A program made the translations under genes and the position numbers. From Bradyrhizobium nitroreducens (lineage in GTDB: Bacteria; Pseudomonadota; Alphaproteobacteria; Rhizobiales; Xanthobacteraceae), in assembly GCF_002776695.1 (NCBI RefSeq), contig NZ_LFJC01000003.1, positions 6,921,982 through 6,985,981 of the forward strand: a stretch of DNA of 64,000 nucleotides. The letters run 5' to 3'. The notes beneath the pieces were generated by a model, which was not told where the DNA came from, made no database searches, and was given only the letters and a program-made list of their open reading frames with translations. Shown piece after piece: positions 51,876-60,740 of this stretch (position 1 is the stretch's first letter; the number at the start of each line of letters is the position of its first letter).

Positions 51876-53809
51876 TGTGTGGTATCATTGGTATTGTGGG
51901 GAGTAAGGCAGGCCGGATCGATCGCCAGGTTCTTCGCCGGATGACCGATGCGCTTGCTCATCGCGGACCGAATGGCGACGGCCACTGGATCAGCGAGGAC
52001 GGCGGCGCCGGATTTGGCCATCGTAGGCTTTCGATCATCGATCTGTCATCCGCCGGAGCGCAGCCGATGGTTTCGGCGTCCGGCCGTTATGCGCTGACGT
52101 ACAACGGCGAAGTCTACAATTACCGAGACCTGCGCCGCGAGCTTGAGGCCAAGGGCCATCAATTCAATGGTCACTCGGATACCGAGGTCGTCATTGCGGG
52201 CTTTGAGCATTGGGGCATCGATGAGACGATCTCGCGGTGTGCCGGCATGTTTGCGCTCGCCGTCTGGGACGAGCGCGAACGCACGCTTGTGCTCGCGCGC
52301 GATCGGCTCGGCATCAAGCCGCTGTACTATCGCGTTGCGAACGGAACGCTTATCTTTGCGTCGGAGCTGCGCCCGATCGTGGTGCAGTGCGGAGAGCTTC
52401 CTCCGGTTTCACTGGCGGCTTTGTCCGAATACTTGCGCCTCGGTTACGTTCCGGCGCCCTTCAGCATTTTCGAGGGCGTGTACAAGTTGCCCGCCGCGAC
52501 CACCCTCAGATTTCGCGAGGGTCATGCGAGCGAGCCGATAGCCTATTGGTCGATTCCGGAGGTCGTCGCGCGCGGCATGTCGAGGCAGCGGTCGAACGAA
52601 GAGGAGGTGCTGGAAGAGCTGGACCAGCGCCTGCGCAGCATCGTTGCCGAGCACATGATCTCCGACGTGCCGCTGGGGGCGTTCCTGTCCGGCGGCATCG
52701 ATTCCAGTTCGGTCACCGCGATCATGCAGGCCGTTGGTGGGACGGCCACCAAGACATTCTCGATCGGTTTTCACGATCCAAGCTACAACGAAGCCAAGCA
52801 TGCCGCCGACGTCGCGAAGCATCTTCAGACCGACCACACCGAGCTTTACGTCTCGGATGCCGATGCGATGGCCGTCATTCCCTCGCTCCCCGATATCTAT
52901 GATGAGCCCTTTGCGGATATCTCGCAGATACCGACATTTCTTGTCTCGAAACTCGCGCGACAGCAGGTAACGGTTGCGCTGTCCGGTGATGGTGGCGACG
53001 AACTGTTCGGCGGCTACAACCGCTATTTGTTCGTCTCCGACTATTGGAAACGTCTGACCAGGATTCCCCATACGTTGCGCCGCATGGCCGCGTCCGGTTT
53101 GTCCTCGGCTTCGCCTGCCAGCTGGGACGCAGCTTTTCGCGCGCTGAGCTACGTCCTGCCGCCACATCTGCAGCCCGCGCTGCCGGGGCAGAAGATCCAT
53201 AAGGTCGCGTCCGTGCTGGCATCCTCAACCTTGCACGAACTGCAGAGCAGGTTGGTGTCGCAATGGGCAAATCCCGAAACCGTGTTGGTCTCGTCGGACG
53301 GCGTCGCTCTTGCAAGACCTGCGCCCCTGGCGCTGGCGCCCGACCTTCCTGCGACCGCGGAGCAAATGGCCTGGGACACATCGACATATCTCGTGGACGA
53401 CATCCTGACCAAGGTCGATCGGGCAAGCATGCGTGTTGGGCTCGAGGCGCGCGTGCCGCTCCTGGATCACCGCATGGTCGAATTCGCCTGGGAGATTCCC
53501 ATCTCCTTGAAGTTCAGGAATCATTCCGGAAAATACATTCTTCGGCGTTTGCTGGAGCGGTATGTGCCGCGTGAGCTGTTCGAGCGCCCGAAGATGGGCT
53601 TCGGCATACCGATCGATAGCTGGTTGCGTGGTCCGCTGAAGGGCTGGGCATTGGATTGGCTGTCCTCTGGCAATGACGAGTTTTTCGATCGCCAAGCCAT
53701 CGGCGATAACTGGCAGCAACATCAGATCGGCCGGGTGAACCGCGGTGGCCAGCTTTGGACCGTGCTGATGTTCGATCTGTGGCTTGAGCGGGCAAGGCGA
53801 TGGGTCTGA
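51875..53809 (+). CDS. AsnB-type glutamine amidotransferase (asparagine synthase family), copy 2
   Basis: A 644-residue AsnB-family enzyme, start fixed by Met-Cys (MCGIIGIVG) with Cys2 as the glutaminase nucleophile. 'LAHRGPNGDGHWI', 'YNGEVYNYRDLRREL' and 'SDTEVVIAGFEHWGID' mark the class II domain. The PP-loop 'FLSGGIDSSSVTAIM' is near residue 268, with 'SGDGGDELFGGYNRYLF' after it. This copy looks more like the canonical asnB than copy 1 and could be a true asparagine synthetase. Its place between a GT4 gene and a methyltransferase gene, overlapping both, suggests a glycan-modification role. The two copies differ throughout and are not a recent duplication. Confidence 0.9.
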   Translation: MCGIIGIVGSKAGRIDRQVLRRMTDALAHRGPNGDGHWISEDGGAGFGHRRLSIIDLSSAGAQPMVSASGRYALTYNGEVYNYRDLRRELEAKGHQFNGHSDTEVVIAGFEHWGIDETISRCAGMFALAVWDERERTLVLARDRLGIKPLYYRVANGTLIFASELRPIVVQCGELPPVSLAALSEYLRLGYVPAPFSIFEGVYKLPAATTLRFREGHASEPIAYWSIPEVVARGMSRQRSNEEEVLEELDQRLRSIVAEHMISDVPLGAFLSGGIDSSSVTAIMQAVGGTATKTFSIGFHDPSYNEAKHAADVAKHLQTDHTELYVSDADAMAVIPSLPDIYDEPFADISQIPTFLVSKLARQQVTVALSGDGGDELFGGYNRYLFVSDYWKRLTRIPHTLRRMAASGLSSASPASWDAAFRALSYVLPPHLQPALPGQKIHKVASVLASSTLHELQSRLVSQWANPETVLVSSDGVALARPAPLALAPDLPATAEQMAWDTSTYLVDDILTKVDRASMRVGLEARVPLLDHRMVEFAWEIPISLKFRNHSGKYILRRLLERYVPRELFERPKMGFGIPIDSWLRGPLKGWALDWLSSGNDEFFDRQAIGDNWQQHQIGRVNRGGQLWTVLMFDLWLERARRWV

Positions 53810-54666
53810 GTTCCTGCGTGCCGTGGTGGGCCAAGCTGGGCATCAAGCTTGGGCTTGCGCGCCTGCCTGTCCCTTACGCCCTCTGGAAACGCATTGGACT
53901 GTTCCGCCATGGCGAGATGATGGTTCCGGACCGTGCAATCTCCGCGTTCGAGAGCCATTTCCAGTCCGCCGTGCAGCACGGACAACTTCCTGCAAAGTTT
54001 CGTTCTCTCGAGCTTGGACCGGGAGACTCGGTCCTGTCGGGCTTCGTCGCCCGCGCGTTCGGTGCCGAAAAGGCGTGGCTAGCGGATGCAGGGCCTTTCG
54101 CTGAAACCGACATCGCTGGATGCCGCACACTTCTCGAGTTGCTTGCCTCGCGCGGGCGGGCCATTGCGCCGCTGAAGTCGGCGACCCTTCCGGACGCGAT
54201 GCAGGAGTACGATGTCGTTTATCTGACGGAAGGCACGAGCTCGCTCAAGACAATCCCTGACCAGTCGATCGATTTCGCCTGGTCCCAGGTCGTGCTCGAG
54301 CACATCTACCGCGACGAGTTTCCGGCCCTCATGAAGGAATTGCGCAGGGTCGTGGCCCTCAACGGGATCGGTGTTCACAGCATCGATTTCCGCGATCATC
54401 TTGGGGGCGGCCTGAACAATCTGCGCTTTGGAGATGAAGTCTGGGAGACCCAGGCATTCCGGACCTCAGGCTTCTACACCAATCGCATCCGTCCGCGGGA
54501 AATGATCGACATGATGAAGGCGGCCGGCTTCAGCGTCGAGGTTATCTCCGAGCAGCGATGGCCAGAACTGCCGCTGGCTCGTGATCGGATGGCACCGCAA
54601 TTTCGGCCGTTTGCCGATGAGGACTTCATGGTTTGCGAAATCCGCGTGATCATGAGGCCAGTGTGA
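53800..54666 (+). CDS. Class I SAM-dependent methyltransferase (domain protein)
   Basis: A 288-residue protein. Motif I is 'FRSLELGPGDSVLSGFVARA' (about 66-85), with 'ADAGPF' following and 'IDFAWSQVVLEHIYRDEFPA' as the motif III region. Residues 1-50 are an extra N-terminal segment ('WAKLGIKLGLARLPVPYALW') that is basic and may dock on membrane or acceptor. It overlaps copy 2 of asnB by 10 bases, so translation is coupled. Methylation of the glycan, or of a chain end that stops polymerisation, is a reasonable guess. Confidence 0.8.
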   Translation: MGLSSCVPWWAKLGIKLGLARLPVPYALWKRIGLFRHGEMMVPDRAISAFESHFQSAVQHGQLPAKFRSLELGPGDSVLSGFVARAFGAEKAWLADAGPFAETDIAGCRTLLELLASRGRAIAPLKSATLPDAMQEYDVVYLTEGTSSLKTIPDQSIDFAWSQVVLEHIYRDEFPALMKELRRVVALNGIGVHSIDFRDHLGGGLNNLRFGDEVWETQAFRTSGFYTNRIRPREMIDMMKAAGFSVEVISEQRWPELPLARDRMAPQFRPFADEDFMVCEIRVIMRPV

Positions 54667-55817
54667 GGGAGGCGTCCGTTCTCGATCGGAAGCGGTTGCT
54701 GTTCGTCGTGACAGAGGACTGGTACTTTGTCTCCCACCGCCTGCCGATCGCCCGGGCGGCGTCGGCCGCCGGCTACGAGGTATTCGTGGCAACGCGACTT
54801 GGCGAGAAGGCCGATGCCATCGTACGCGAAGGATTCATTCCCATCGGCCTGAAGCGCATGCGGCGCTCCGGCCGAAATCCGTTCCGCGAACTGGCGAGCA
54901 TCGCTGAACTGGTGACGCTCTACCGAAGCTATCGCCCGAGCATCGTTCATCATGTGGCGATGAAGCCTGTCCTGTACGGTTCGATCGCGGCACGGCTTGT
55001 GGGCGTGGCCGCAATTGTCAATAACCTGGCGGGATTGGGCTTCGTGTTCTCGTCGAAGGCGGTCTATGCGCAGACCCTTCGCCGCCTGATCGCTCCGCTA
55101 TTAAGGTATGCGTTGAACCAGCGGCAGGCGTTGACAATTGTCCAGAACAGGGATGACGCGCGGGTATTGGCCGATGACATCGGCGTCGCACCGGAGAAGA
55201 TACGCCTCGTAAAGGGATCGGGGGTCGATCTCGCGCAGTTCTCCGAAATGCGTCGGGAGAGTGCTCCACCCACCGTGCTCCTGGCGTCCCGGATGATCAA
55301 GGAGAAGGGGGTCGAGGATTTCGTGCGGGCCGCAGCTCAGCTGCGGAAGAAGAACGTGGCTGCAAGGTTCGTCCTTGCGGGCGCGCCCGACCCCGAAAAC
55401 CCGCACTCCATTCCTCAAGCCGTTCTCAGGCGATTCCACGAAGATGGACTGGTTGAGTGGTGGGGACATCGCGACAACATCCCCGAGATAATCCGTGAGG
55501 CGGCGATCGTGTGTCTGCCGACCACGTACGGGGAGGGGGTTCCCAAGACCCTGATCGAAGCAGCCGCGGGCGAGTGCCCCATCGTCACCTATGACGTGCC
55601 GGGCTGCCGGGAGATCGTGACGGATGGTGCCAATGGTATGCTCGTCCCGGCAGGAGACGTCGGCCGGCTCGCCCAGGCCATCGAGCAACTGCTGGCGGAC
55701 CCGGAGCAACGAAGGCGTATGGGAGCGCAAGGCCGAAAACTCGTTCAGGCGGAGTTTTCCCAGGAAATCGTCGTTGCCCAGACGCTTGCGATCTATTCCG
55801 AGCTTCTGACGCAATGA
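54663..55817 (+). CDS. CapM/WbpH-like glycosyltransferase (GT4)
   Basis: A 384-residue GT4 enzyme starting at GTG 54663, whose codon overlaps the previous stop (GTGA). The N-terminal 'LLFVVTEDWYFVSHRLPIAR' is a hallmark of CapM/WbpH-type enzymes of repeat-unit assembly; the donor domain has 'LLASRMIKEKGVEDFVRAAA', 'RFVLAGAPDPENPHSIP' and 'LPTTYGEGVPKTLIEAAAGE', with the EX7E-like motif at the end. A WbpV-like epimerase gene follows with a four-base overlap, an arrangement common in Pseudomonas-type O-antigen loci. Donors such as UDP-FucNAc/QuiNAc are known for such enzymes. Confidence 0.87.
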   Translation: MREASVLDRKRLLFVVTEDWYFVSHRLPIARAASAAGYEVFVATRLGEKADAIVREGFIPIGLKRMRRSGRNPFRELASIAELVTLYRSYRPSIVHHVAMKPVLYGSIAARLVGVAAIVNNLAGLGFVFSSKAVYAQTLRRLIAPLLRYALNQRQALTIVQNRDDARVLADDIGVAPEKIRLVKGSGVDLAQFSEMRRESAPPTVLLASRMIKEKGVEDFVRAAAQLRKKNVAARFVLAGAPDPENPHSIPQAVLRRFHEDGLVEWWGHRDNIPEIIREAAIVCLPTTYGEGVPKTLIEAAAGECPIVTYDVPGCREIVTDGANGMLVPAGDVGRLAQAIEQLLADPEQRRRMGAQGRKLVQAEFSQEIVVAQTLAIYSELLTQ

Positions 55818-56767
55818 AAGTCCTGGTCGTCGGCGCTTCAGGGTTTGTTGGCGGGCATCTGGTCCGTCGGCTCGCCGCCGACGGAATTCCCTTCCGCGCT
55901 GCCGTCCATCGCAATCGCGGCGACCTGCCGGGCGTGACCGATGTTGCCGAGAATGTTGATCTCGAAGGCCCTTTCGATTGGACATCTGCGGTCGCTGGAT
56001 GTGACACCATCGCGCATCTGGGTGCCCGGGTGCATGTGATGCGCGAAAGTAGTGCAAATGCACTGGATGCATATCGTCGTGTCAATGTGGACGGGACTTT
56101 GTGTCTTGCACGTAAGGCCGCCGCTGCCGGCGTTCGCCGCTTCGTGTTTCTCAGCTCGGTCAAAGTATGCGGCGAATCCACAGCTCCCGACGCGCCTTTC
56201 GTTGAATCAGCAACGCCGCACCCGCAAGACCCCTACGGATTGTCGAAGCTCGAAGCCGAAACTGGCTTGCTTGAGCTCGGCCGCGAGAGGGGCATGCAGG
56301 TCGTCGTCCTGCGTCCGCCCCTGATCTATGGACCGGGCGTGCGTGCGAATTTTCTATCGATGATGCGTTGGTTGCGGCGCGGAGTCCCGCTGCCGCTTGG
56401 CAGCATCGAAAATCGGCGCAGTCTGATCGGTGTTGGCAATATGGTCGATTTGATCTGCGCCTGCTTGCGGCACCCTGCGGCGGCCGGAGAAGTCTTTATG
56501 GCCAGCGATGGTGAAGACCTGTCGACACCAGAACTTTTGAAAAGGCTGGCGGTGGCCCTCGAGACCAAGGCCCGCCTGCTACCCGTTCCCGTTAGTCTAT
56601 TGGGCAGCGCGTTCGCATTAGCAGGCCAGCGGGCGCTGGCGCAGCGGCTCTGCCTCTCGCTTTGCGTCGACAATCGGAAGGCCCGCAAGATGCTTGGCTG
56701 GCAACCGCCTTTCAGTGTCGATGAGGAATTGCGGCGCACCGCGCGAGCGTTTCTGCAATCTCACTAG
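55814..56767 (+). CDS. WbpV/WbjF-like NAD-dependent epimerase/reductase
   Basis: A 317-residue extended short-chain dehydrogenase. 'MKVLVVGASGFVGGHLVRRL' is the NAD(P) site. 'IAHLGARVHVMRE', 'RFVFLSSVKVCGES', the catalytic YGLSK (Tyr141, Lys145) and 'LRPPLIYGPGVRANFLSMMR' followed by 'NRRSLIGVGNMVDLI' are the WbpV/WbfT/UDP-glucose-4-epimerase-like pattern of QuiNAc/FucNAc pathways. It would reduce or epimerise a UDP-4-keto-6-deoxy-HexNAc. The UDP-GlcNAc 4,6-dehydratase and the WbpL-type priming transferase that normally accompany it are not in this window. It overlaps the GT4 gene (ATGA) and is convergent with gmd. Confidence 0.82.
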   Translation: MKVLVVGASGFVGGHLVRRLAADGIPFRAAVHRNRGDLPGVTDVAENVDLEGPFDWTSAVAGCDTIAHLGARVHVMRESSANALDAYRRVNVDGTLCLARKAAAAGVRRFVFLSSVKVCGESTAPDAPFVESATPHPQDPYGLSKLEAETGLLELGRERGMQVVVLRPPLIYGPGVRANFLSMMRWLRRGVPLPLGSIENRRSLIGVGNMVDLICACLRHPAAAGEVFMASDGEDLSTPELLKRLAVALETKARLLPVPVSLLGSAFALAGQRALAQRLCLSLCVDNRKARKMLGWQPPFSVDEELRRTARAFLQSH

Positions 56768-56790
56768 ATAGGTGATAGGCTCGGGAAGCG

Positions 56791-57771
56791 CTATGGCCTT
56801 GCCCCCGCTGCACGGCGATACTCGAGTTCGCCGTCTGCCAGCAGCCTGACGACGTCCTTCATGAAGACCTTTGCTTCCCAGCCGAGGATCCGTCTCGCTT
56901 TGGCGGGGTTGGCCGAATTGCACTTCAGGTCGATCGGACGAAGCAGGCTTTCGTCGAAGTCGATATGCTTTTGCCAATCGAGTCCGAAATAGCTGAATGC
57001 CTCGCGAACGAAGCTCTCGAGCGTATTGGTTTGTCCTGTTGCGATCACGAAATCTTCGGGGGCATCGGCCTGGAGCATCATCGCCATGGCTTCAACATAT
57101 TCCGGCGCCCAGCCGAAGTCCCGGGAGATATTCAGGTTCCCAATTCGCAGGTTGTCCGTCTTCCTCTCGGCAATATCGGCGGCGCCTGACACGATCTTTC
57201 GCGTGACAAAGCGCTGCGGACGCAATGGCGAGTCGTGGTTGAACAGGAGCCCCGAGCACGCAAAGAGCCCGTGTGCGTCTCTGTAGTTCGCAACGGTCCA
57301 AAATGCCGCGGCCTTTCCAACGCCGTACGGGCTTCGTGGACCGAACGGGGTGGATTCGTCGGCAGGCAACTCGGTATTGCCGAAGCACTCGCTCGAGCAC
57401 GCATTATAGACGCGAGAGCTCAATTTCAATCGATGGACGGAATCGACGATGTTGTGAGCGCTAAAAATGGTAGATTCGAGAGTCTGGATCGGTTGGTCAA
57501 ATGAGAGGCCGACGGAAGATTGACTCGCCAGATTGTAGATCTCGTCGGGAGTCGTCTCGGAAATGACGCGCAGGACGCTGCCGAAATCGGCAGGATCCAC
57601 GGAATGGAGCGTCACTTGGTCGCGGATACCCAGCCGCTGCAGATTCGCGAAGATGCCGAGTTCCTTGTCGCGGGACGTTCCATGGATCGCATAGCCGAGC
57701 TTGAGCAAATGCGCGGCCAATAGCGAGCCGTCCTGTCCCGATATTCCGAAAATTAGCGCTTTCTTGGGCAT
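56791..57771 (-). CDS. gmd: GDP-mannose 4,6-dehydratase
   Basis: A 326-residue short-chain dehydrogenase that turns GDP-mannose into GDP-4-keto-6-deoxymannose, the substrate of Fcl. 'KKALIFGISGQDGSLLAAHL' is the typical Gmd start (Met at 57771; an upstream start at 57837 would add a basic tail). 'YNLASQSSVGLSFDQPIQT', 'SSECFG', the catalytic YGVGK (Tyr149, Lys153) and 'GLLFNHDSPLRPQRFVTRKI' are all Gmd hallmarks. It is encoded alone on the minus strand, 25 kb from fcl, inside the plus-strand locus, divergent from the UDP-sugar dehydrogenase gene (174 bases apart). Confidence 0.92.
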   Translation of the reverse strand: MPKKALIFGISGQDGSLLAAHLLKLGYAIHGTSRDKELGIFANLQRLGIRDQVTLHSVDPADFGSVLRVISETTPDEIYNLASQSSVGLSFDQPIQTLESTIFSAHNIVDSVHRLKLSSRVYNACSSECFGNTELPADESTPFGPRSPYGVGKAAAFWTVANYRDAHGLFACSGLLFNHDSPLRPQRFVTRKIVSGAADIAERKTDNLRIGNLNISRDFGWAPEYVEAMAMMLQADAPEDFVIATGQTNTLESFVREAFSYFGLDWQKHIDFDESLLRPIDLKCNSANPAKARRILGWEAKVFMKDVVRLLADGELEYRRAAGARP

Positions 57772-57944
57772 GGGGCGAACTGACTTCCGAACCGCGGTTG
57801 CAACACTATAGCTAGCTTTAAAGGTAGGCCGCCTCAAGAGCTAGCGGCTTGGGCGAGGCCCGTCGCGAAAGATAGGGGATTGCAACGGAGATGCTTCCTA
57901 GCTAACGAGACGTTGCAGCGCAGTTCTGGCGGGAGCGGACCGGT

Positions 57945-59228
57945 TTGCCAACTATCCGAAATATTGGCGTCATAGGCCTTGGCTACGTCGGCCTTCCAGT
58001 GGCGGTGGCGTTTGGTCGGGCCGGATATCGGGTCATCGGATTCGACATCAGCGCGGAGCGGATCGCCGAACTGCGTCGAGGTCAAGACCGTACGCGCGAA
58101 ATCGAGACGTCGGAACTGCACGCGGCACGCATCGAATACACGGACCATCCGGGAGGTTTGAACGCGGCGGACTTCTTTATCGTCACGGTTCCGACGCCGA
58201 TTGACGGTGCAAACAAGCCCGACCTCCGTGCGCTGTTGAGCGCATCCATGTCCGTCGGCAGCGCCTTGAAAAGGGGAGACATCGTCGTTTACGAGTCGAC
58301 GGTCTATCCCGGTGCGACCGAAGAGGAGTGCGTGCCGGTTCTCGAGCGAGCCTCCGGACTCAAGGCTGGCGTTGATTTCCACGTCGGATATTCCCCTGAG
58401 CGGATCAACCCCGGAGACAAGGAACATCGCTTCGAGACGATCCAAAAGGTGGTGTCCGCGCAGGATGCCGATTCGCTCAGGATCGTTGCCGATGTCTATG
58501 GCGCTGTCGTCAGGGCCGGCATCTACCAGGCGCCCTCGATCAAGGTCGCTGAAGCGGCTAAGGTGATCGAGAACACGCAACGAGATCTCAACATCGCCTT
58601 CATGAATGAGCTCTCGCAGATCTTTCATGCGCTTGATCTCGATACCGGCGATGTGCTGGAGGCTGCCCGCACAAAGTGGAATTTTCTCCCGTTTCAGCCG
58701 GGGCTGGTTGGCGGGCACTGCATTGGGGTCGATCCCTATTATCTGACCTATCGCGCCGAGATGGCGAGGTATCATCCTCAAGTCATCCTTGCGGGGCGGC
58801 GCATCAATGACGACATGGGCGCACGGATTGCGCGAGAGTGCATTCGGCGTCTCCTGAAGAGGGGGGCTCGCGGTGGGATTGTCACGGTGTTGGGCGTGAC
58901 GTTCAAGGAGAACGTGCCGGACCTGCGCAACTCCAAGGTCGTCGACATTGTCCGCGAACTGGAATCGTTCGGCATCAAGGTTCAGGTCGGTGATCCCTGG
59001 GCGGACCGCGCCGCGGCCCTCCTCGAGTATGGAATTGAGCTCTCCGATTTAGAAGAGCTTCAACCGGCCGACGCGGTCGTGCTCGCCGTCGCGCACGACA
59101 CTTTCGTCAATCTAGGCTGGCCATTCTTGCAATCGCTCCTAAAAGAGGGGCAGGGTCTGGTCCTTGACGTCAAGGCCCGCCTAGACCGGGCGAGCAAGCC
59201 GGCTGAAATAGAACTCTGGCGACTCTAG
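57945..59228 (+). CDS. TviB/WbpO-like UDP-N-acetylhexosamine 6-dehydrogenase
   Basis: A 427-residue UDP-sugar dehydrogenase that oxidises C6 of UDP-GalNAc/GlcNAc to the uronic acid (TviB/WbpO/WecC type). The start is TTG, forced because no ATG lies before residue 90, with GGGAG about nine bases upstream. NAD site 'IGVIGLGYVGLPVAVAFGRA', 'PTPIDGANKPDL' and the catalytic Cys259 in 'GGHCIGVDPYY', then 'VTVLGVTFKENVPDLRNSKV', are the family hallmarks. The uronic acid could be amidated by the AsnB-like proteins. It is followed after 23 bases by a uronate 4-epimerase gene. Confidence 0.88.
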   Translation: MPTIRNIGVIGLGYVGLPVAVAFGRAGYRVIGFDISAERIAELRRGQDRTREIETSELHAARIEYTDHPGGLNAADFFIVTVPTPIDGANKPDLRALLSASMSVGSALKRGDIVVYESTVYPGATEEECVPVLERASGLKAGVDFHVGYSPERINPGDKEHRFETIQKVVSAQDADSLRIVADVYGAVVRAGIYQAPSIKVAEAAKVIENTQRDLNIAFMNELSQIFHALDLDTGDVLEAARTKWNFLPFQPGLVGGHCIGVDPYYLTYRAEMARYHPQVILAGRRINDDMGARIARECIRRLLKRGARGGIVTVLGVTFKENVPDLRNSKVVDIVRELESFGIKVQVGDPWADRAAALLEYGIELSDLEELQPADAVVLAVAHDTFVNLGWPFLQSLLKEGQGLVLDVKARLDRASKPAEIELWRL

Positions 59229-59251
59229 CTTCTGAACAGGTAACGGGCGCA

Positions 59252-60268
59252 ATGACTGATCAAAAGATACTGGTGACCGGCGCCGCCGGATTCATAGGTT
59301 TTCACGTTGCGCATCGGCTTGCATCGGCTGGTCGGGAAGTGATTGGGCTCGATGTCGTCAACGACTACTATGATCCCGCGCTGAAGGAAGCGCGCCTTCG
59401 TGTGCTGCAGGAATTTCCGTCCTTTCACTTTGTTAGGATGGATCTTGCCAATCGCGACGCAATTGCTCCATTCTTTTCCGAGTCCCGATTTTCCCATGTC
59501 GTACATTTGGCGGCTCAAGCTGGCGTGCGATATTCTTTGGAGAATCCGCATGCTTATGTCGACGCAAACCTGCAAGGCTTCATGAACATCCTTGAGGGCT
59601 GTCGGCATACGAAAATTCGGCACCTTCTCTACGCTTCGTCATCGTCTGTTTACGGCTCGAACAAGAAGCTGCCGTTCTCGGTCCATGACAACGTCGATCA
59701 TCCGATCAGCCTTTACGCGGCTTCCAAGAAAGCAAATGAGTTGATGGCTCATGCGTACAGCCATCTCTTCTCCCTGCCGACCACGGGCTTGCGGTTTTTC
59801 ACGGTGTATGGACCGTGGGGGCGGCCCGATATGGCGATGTTCATTTTCGCAAAAGCGATCGTGGAGGGCAGGCCCATCAAGCTGTTCAATGACGGGCAGA
59901 TGTCGCGCGACTTCACCTACGTCGACGACGTCGTGGAGGCTATCGTCCGGCTGATCGATCTGCCACCCGCTCCCGGGCAGCAGGCTCCGACGGACGCTTC
60001 GGATCCCTCCCGCAGCGCCGCGCCCTGGAGGATCTATAATGTCGGAAACAACAGGCCCGAGCAACTAATGTACGTCGTTTCCCTGCTTGAGAAGGAACTG
60101 GGTCGTGTTGCAACGAAGGAAATGCTTCCGATGCAGCCTGGCGACGTCCCGGCGACATACGCCGATGTCGATGATCTCATGCGAGACGTCGGTTTCCGGC
60201 CGGCAACCAGCGCCGAAGAAGGAATCAGGAAGTTCGTCAAATGGTTTCGCAGATACCATAACGTCTAG
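59252..60268 (+). CDS. lpsL: UDP-glucuronate 4-epimerase (LpsL-like)
   Basis: A 338-residue epimerase interconverting UDP-GlcA and UDP-GalA. 'ILVTGAAGFIGFHVAHRLAS' is the NAD site. 'GLDVVNDYYDPALKEARL', 'VVHLAAQAGVRYSLENPHAY', the catalytic YAASK (Tyr155, Lys159) and 'TVYGPWGRPDMAMFIFAKAI' match LpsL/Cap1J proteins of rhizobia closely. It follows the UDP-sugar dehydrogenase gene, and the pair supplies uronic-acid precursors. Closed by a hairpin at 60276. Confidence 0.9.
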   Translation: MTDQKILVTGAAGFIGFHVAHRLASAGREVIGLDVVNDYYDPALKEARLRVLQEFPSFHFVRMDLANRDAIAPFFSESRFSHVVHLAAQAGVRYSLENPHAYVDANLQGFMNILEGCRHTKIRHLLYASSSSVYGSNKKLPFSVHDNVDHPISLYAASKKANELMAHAYSHLFSLPTTGLRFFTVYGPWGRPDMAMFIFAKAIVEGRPIKLFNDGQMSRDFTYVDDVVEAIVRLIDLPPAPGQQAPTDASDPSRSAAPWRIYNVGNNRPEQLMYVVSLLEKELGRVATKEMLPMQPGDVPATYADVDDLMRDVGFRPATSAEEGIRKFVKWFRRYHNV

Positions 60269-60275
60269 TTGGAGG

Positions 60276-60300
60276 GGCCGCCGTGGCGGCCAGACCTTTT
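60276..60300 (+). terminator. Terminator after lpsL
   Basis: Perfect 7-bp stem GGCCGCC/GGCGGCC with a two-base loop (60276-60291), then AGACCTTTT. It begins eight bases after the lpsL stop. Confidence 0.6.
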
Positions 60301-60442
60301 CCGAGTAGTCAACGAAGAGCGCAAGCAAAGGCTTCCATGCTCCCATCTGGCGCGACCACTGTCCGTTCGCGGGGGGGATAGGCGAATGCCCATTCGTCTA
60401 AGCATTCAGATTGAGACGCGACTTAAGCCGCGCCTCTTTCGG

Positions 60443-60613
60443 TTAAGACGTCGAATCGGACGAAAAATCCGGCTCGGGAGGCCGATCCCTGAACAGATAA
60501 TCGCCAACATAATATAGCGCTATGAAAGCGCAGATGCCTATGGCAGCCGCGTAGTACATTACTACATCATTGTAGAGGAATGTCTCGAACTTCTGAACCG
60601 CGCTCCCAAGCAT
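60443..60613 (-). CDS. 56-residue single-pass membrane protein
   Basis: A short gene easily missed. The ATG (60613) is preceded on the minus strand by AAGGGAC about six bases upstream. The protein has a polar N-terminus (MLGSAVQKFETFLYNDVV), one hydrophobic segment at about 19-37 ('MYYAAAIGICAFIALYYVGD') and an acidic tail (EPDFSSDSTS). No family is known. It lies between the lpsL terminator and the TylF-like gene on the same strand as the latter, 128 bases downstream of it. A regulatory or scaffold role at the inner membrane would be a guess. Confidence 0.6.
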   Translation of the reverse strand: MLGSAVQKFETFLYNDVVMYYAAAIGICAFIALYYVGDYLFRDRPPEPDFSSDSTS

Positions 60614-60740
60614 GATCAGTCCCTTGATTCGATGCCGATTCTATTCATAGCAGAACAATTTGCTTAATGAACCGTTAAAGGGGCGTATGTGGGATACTTT
60701 GAGCTGTTTACCAAGTTTAGGCTTTGCTCAAGCCTAACTC

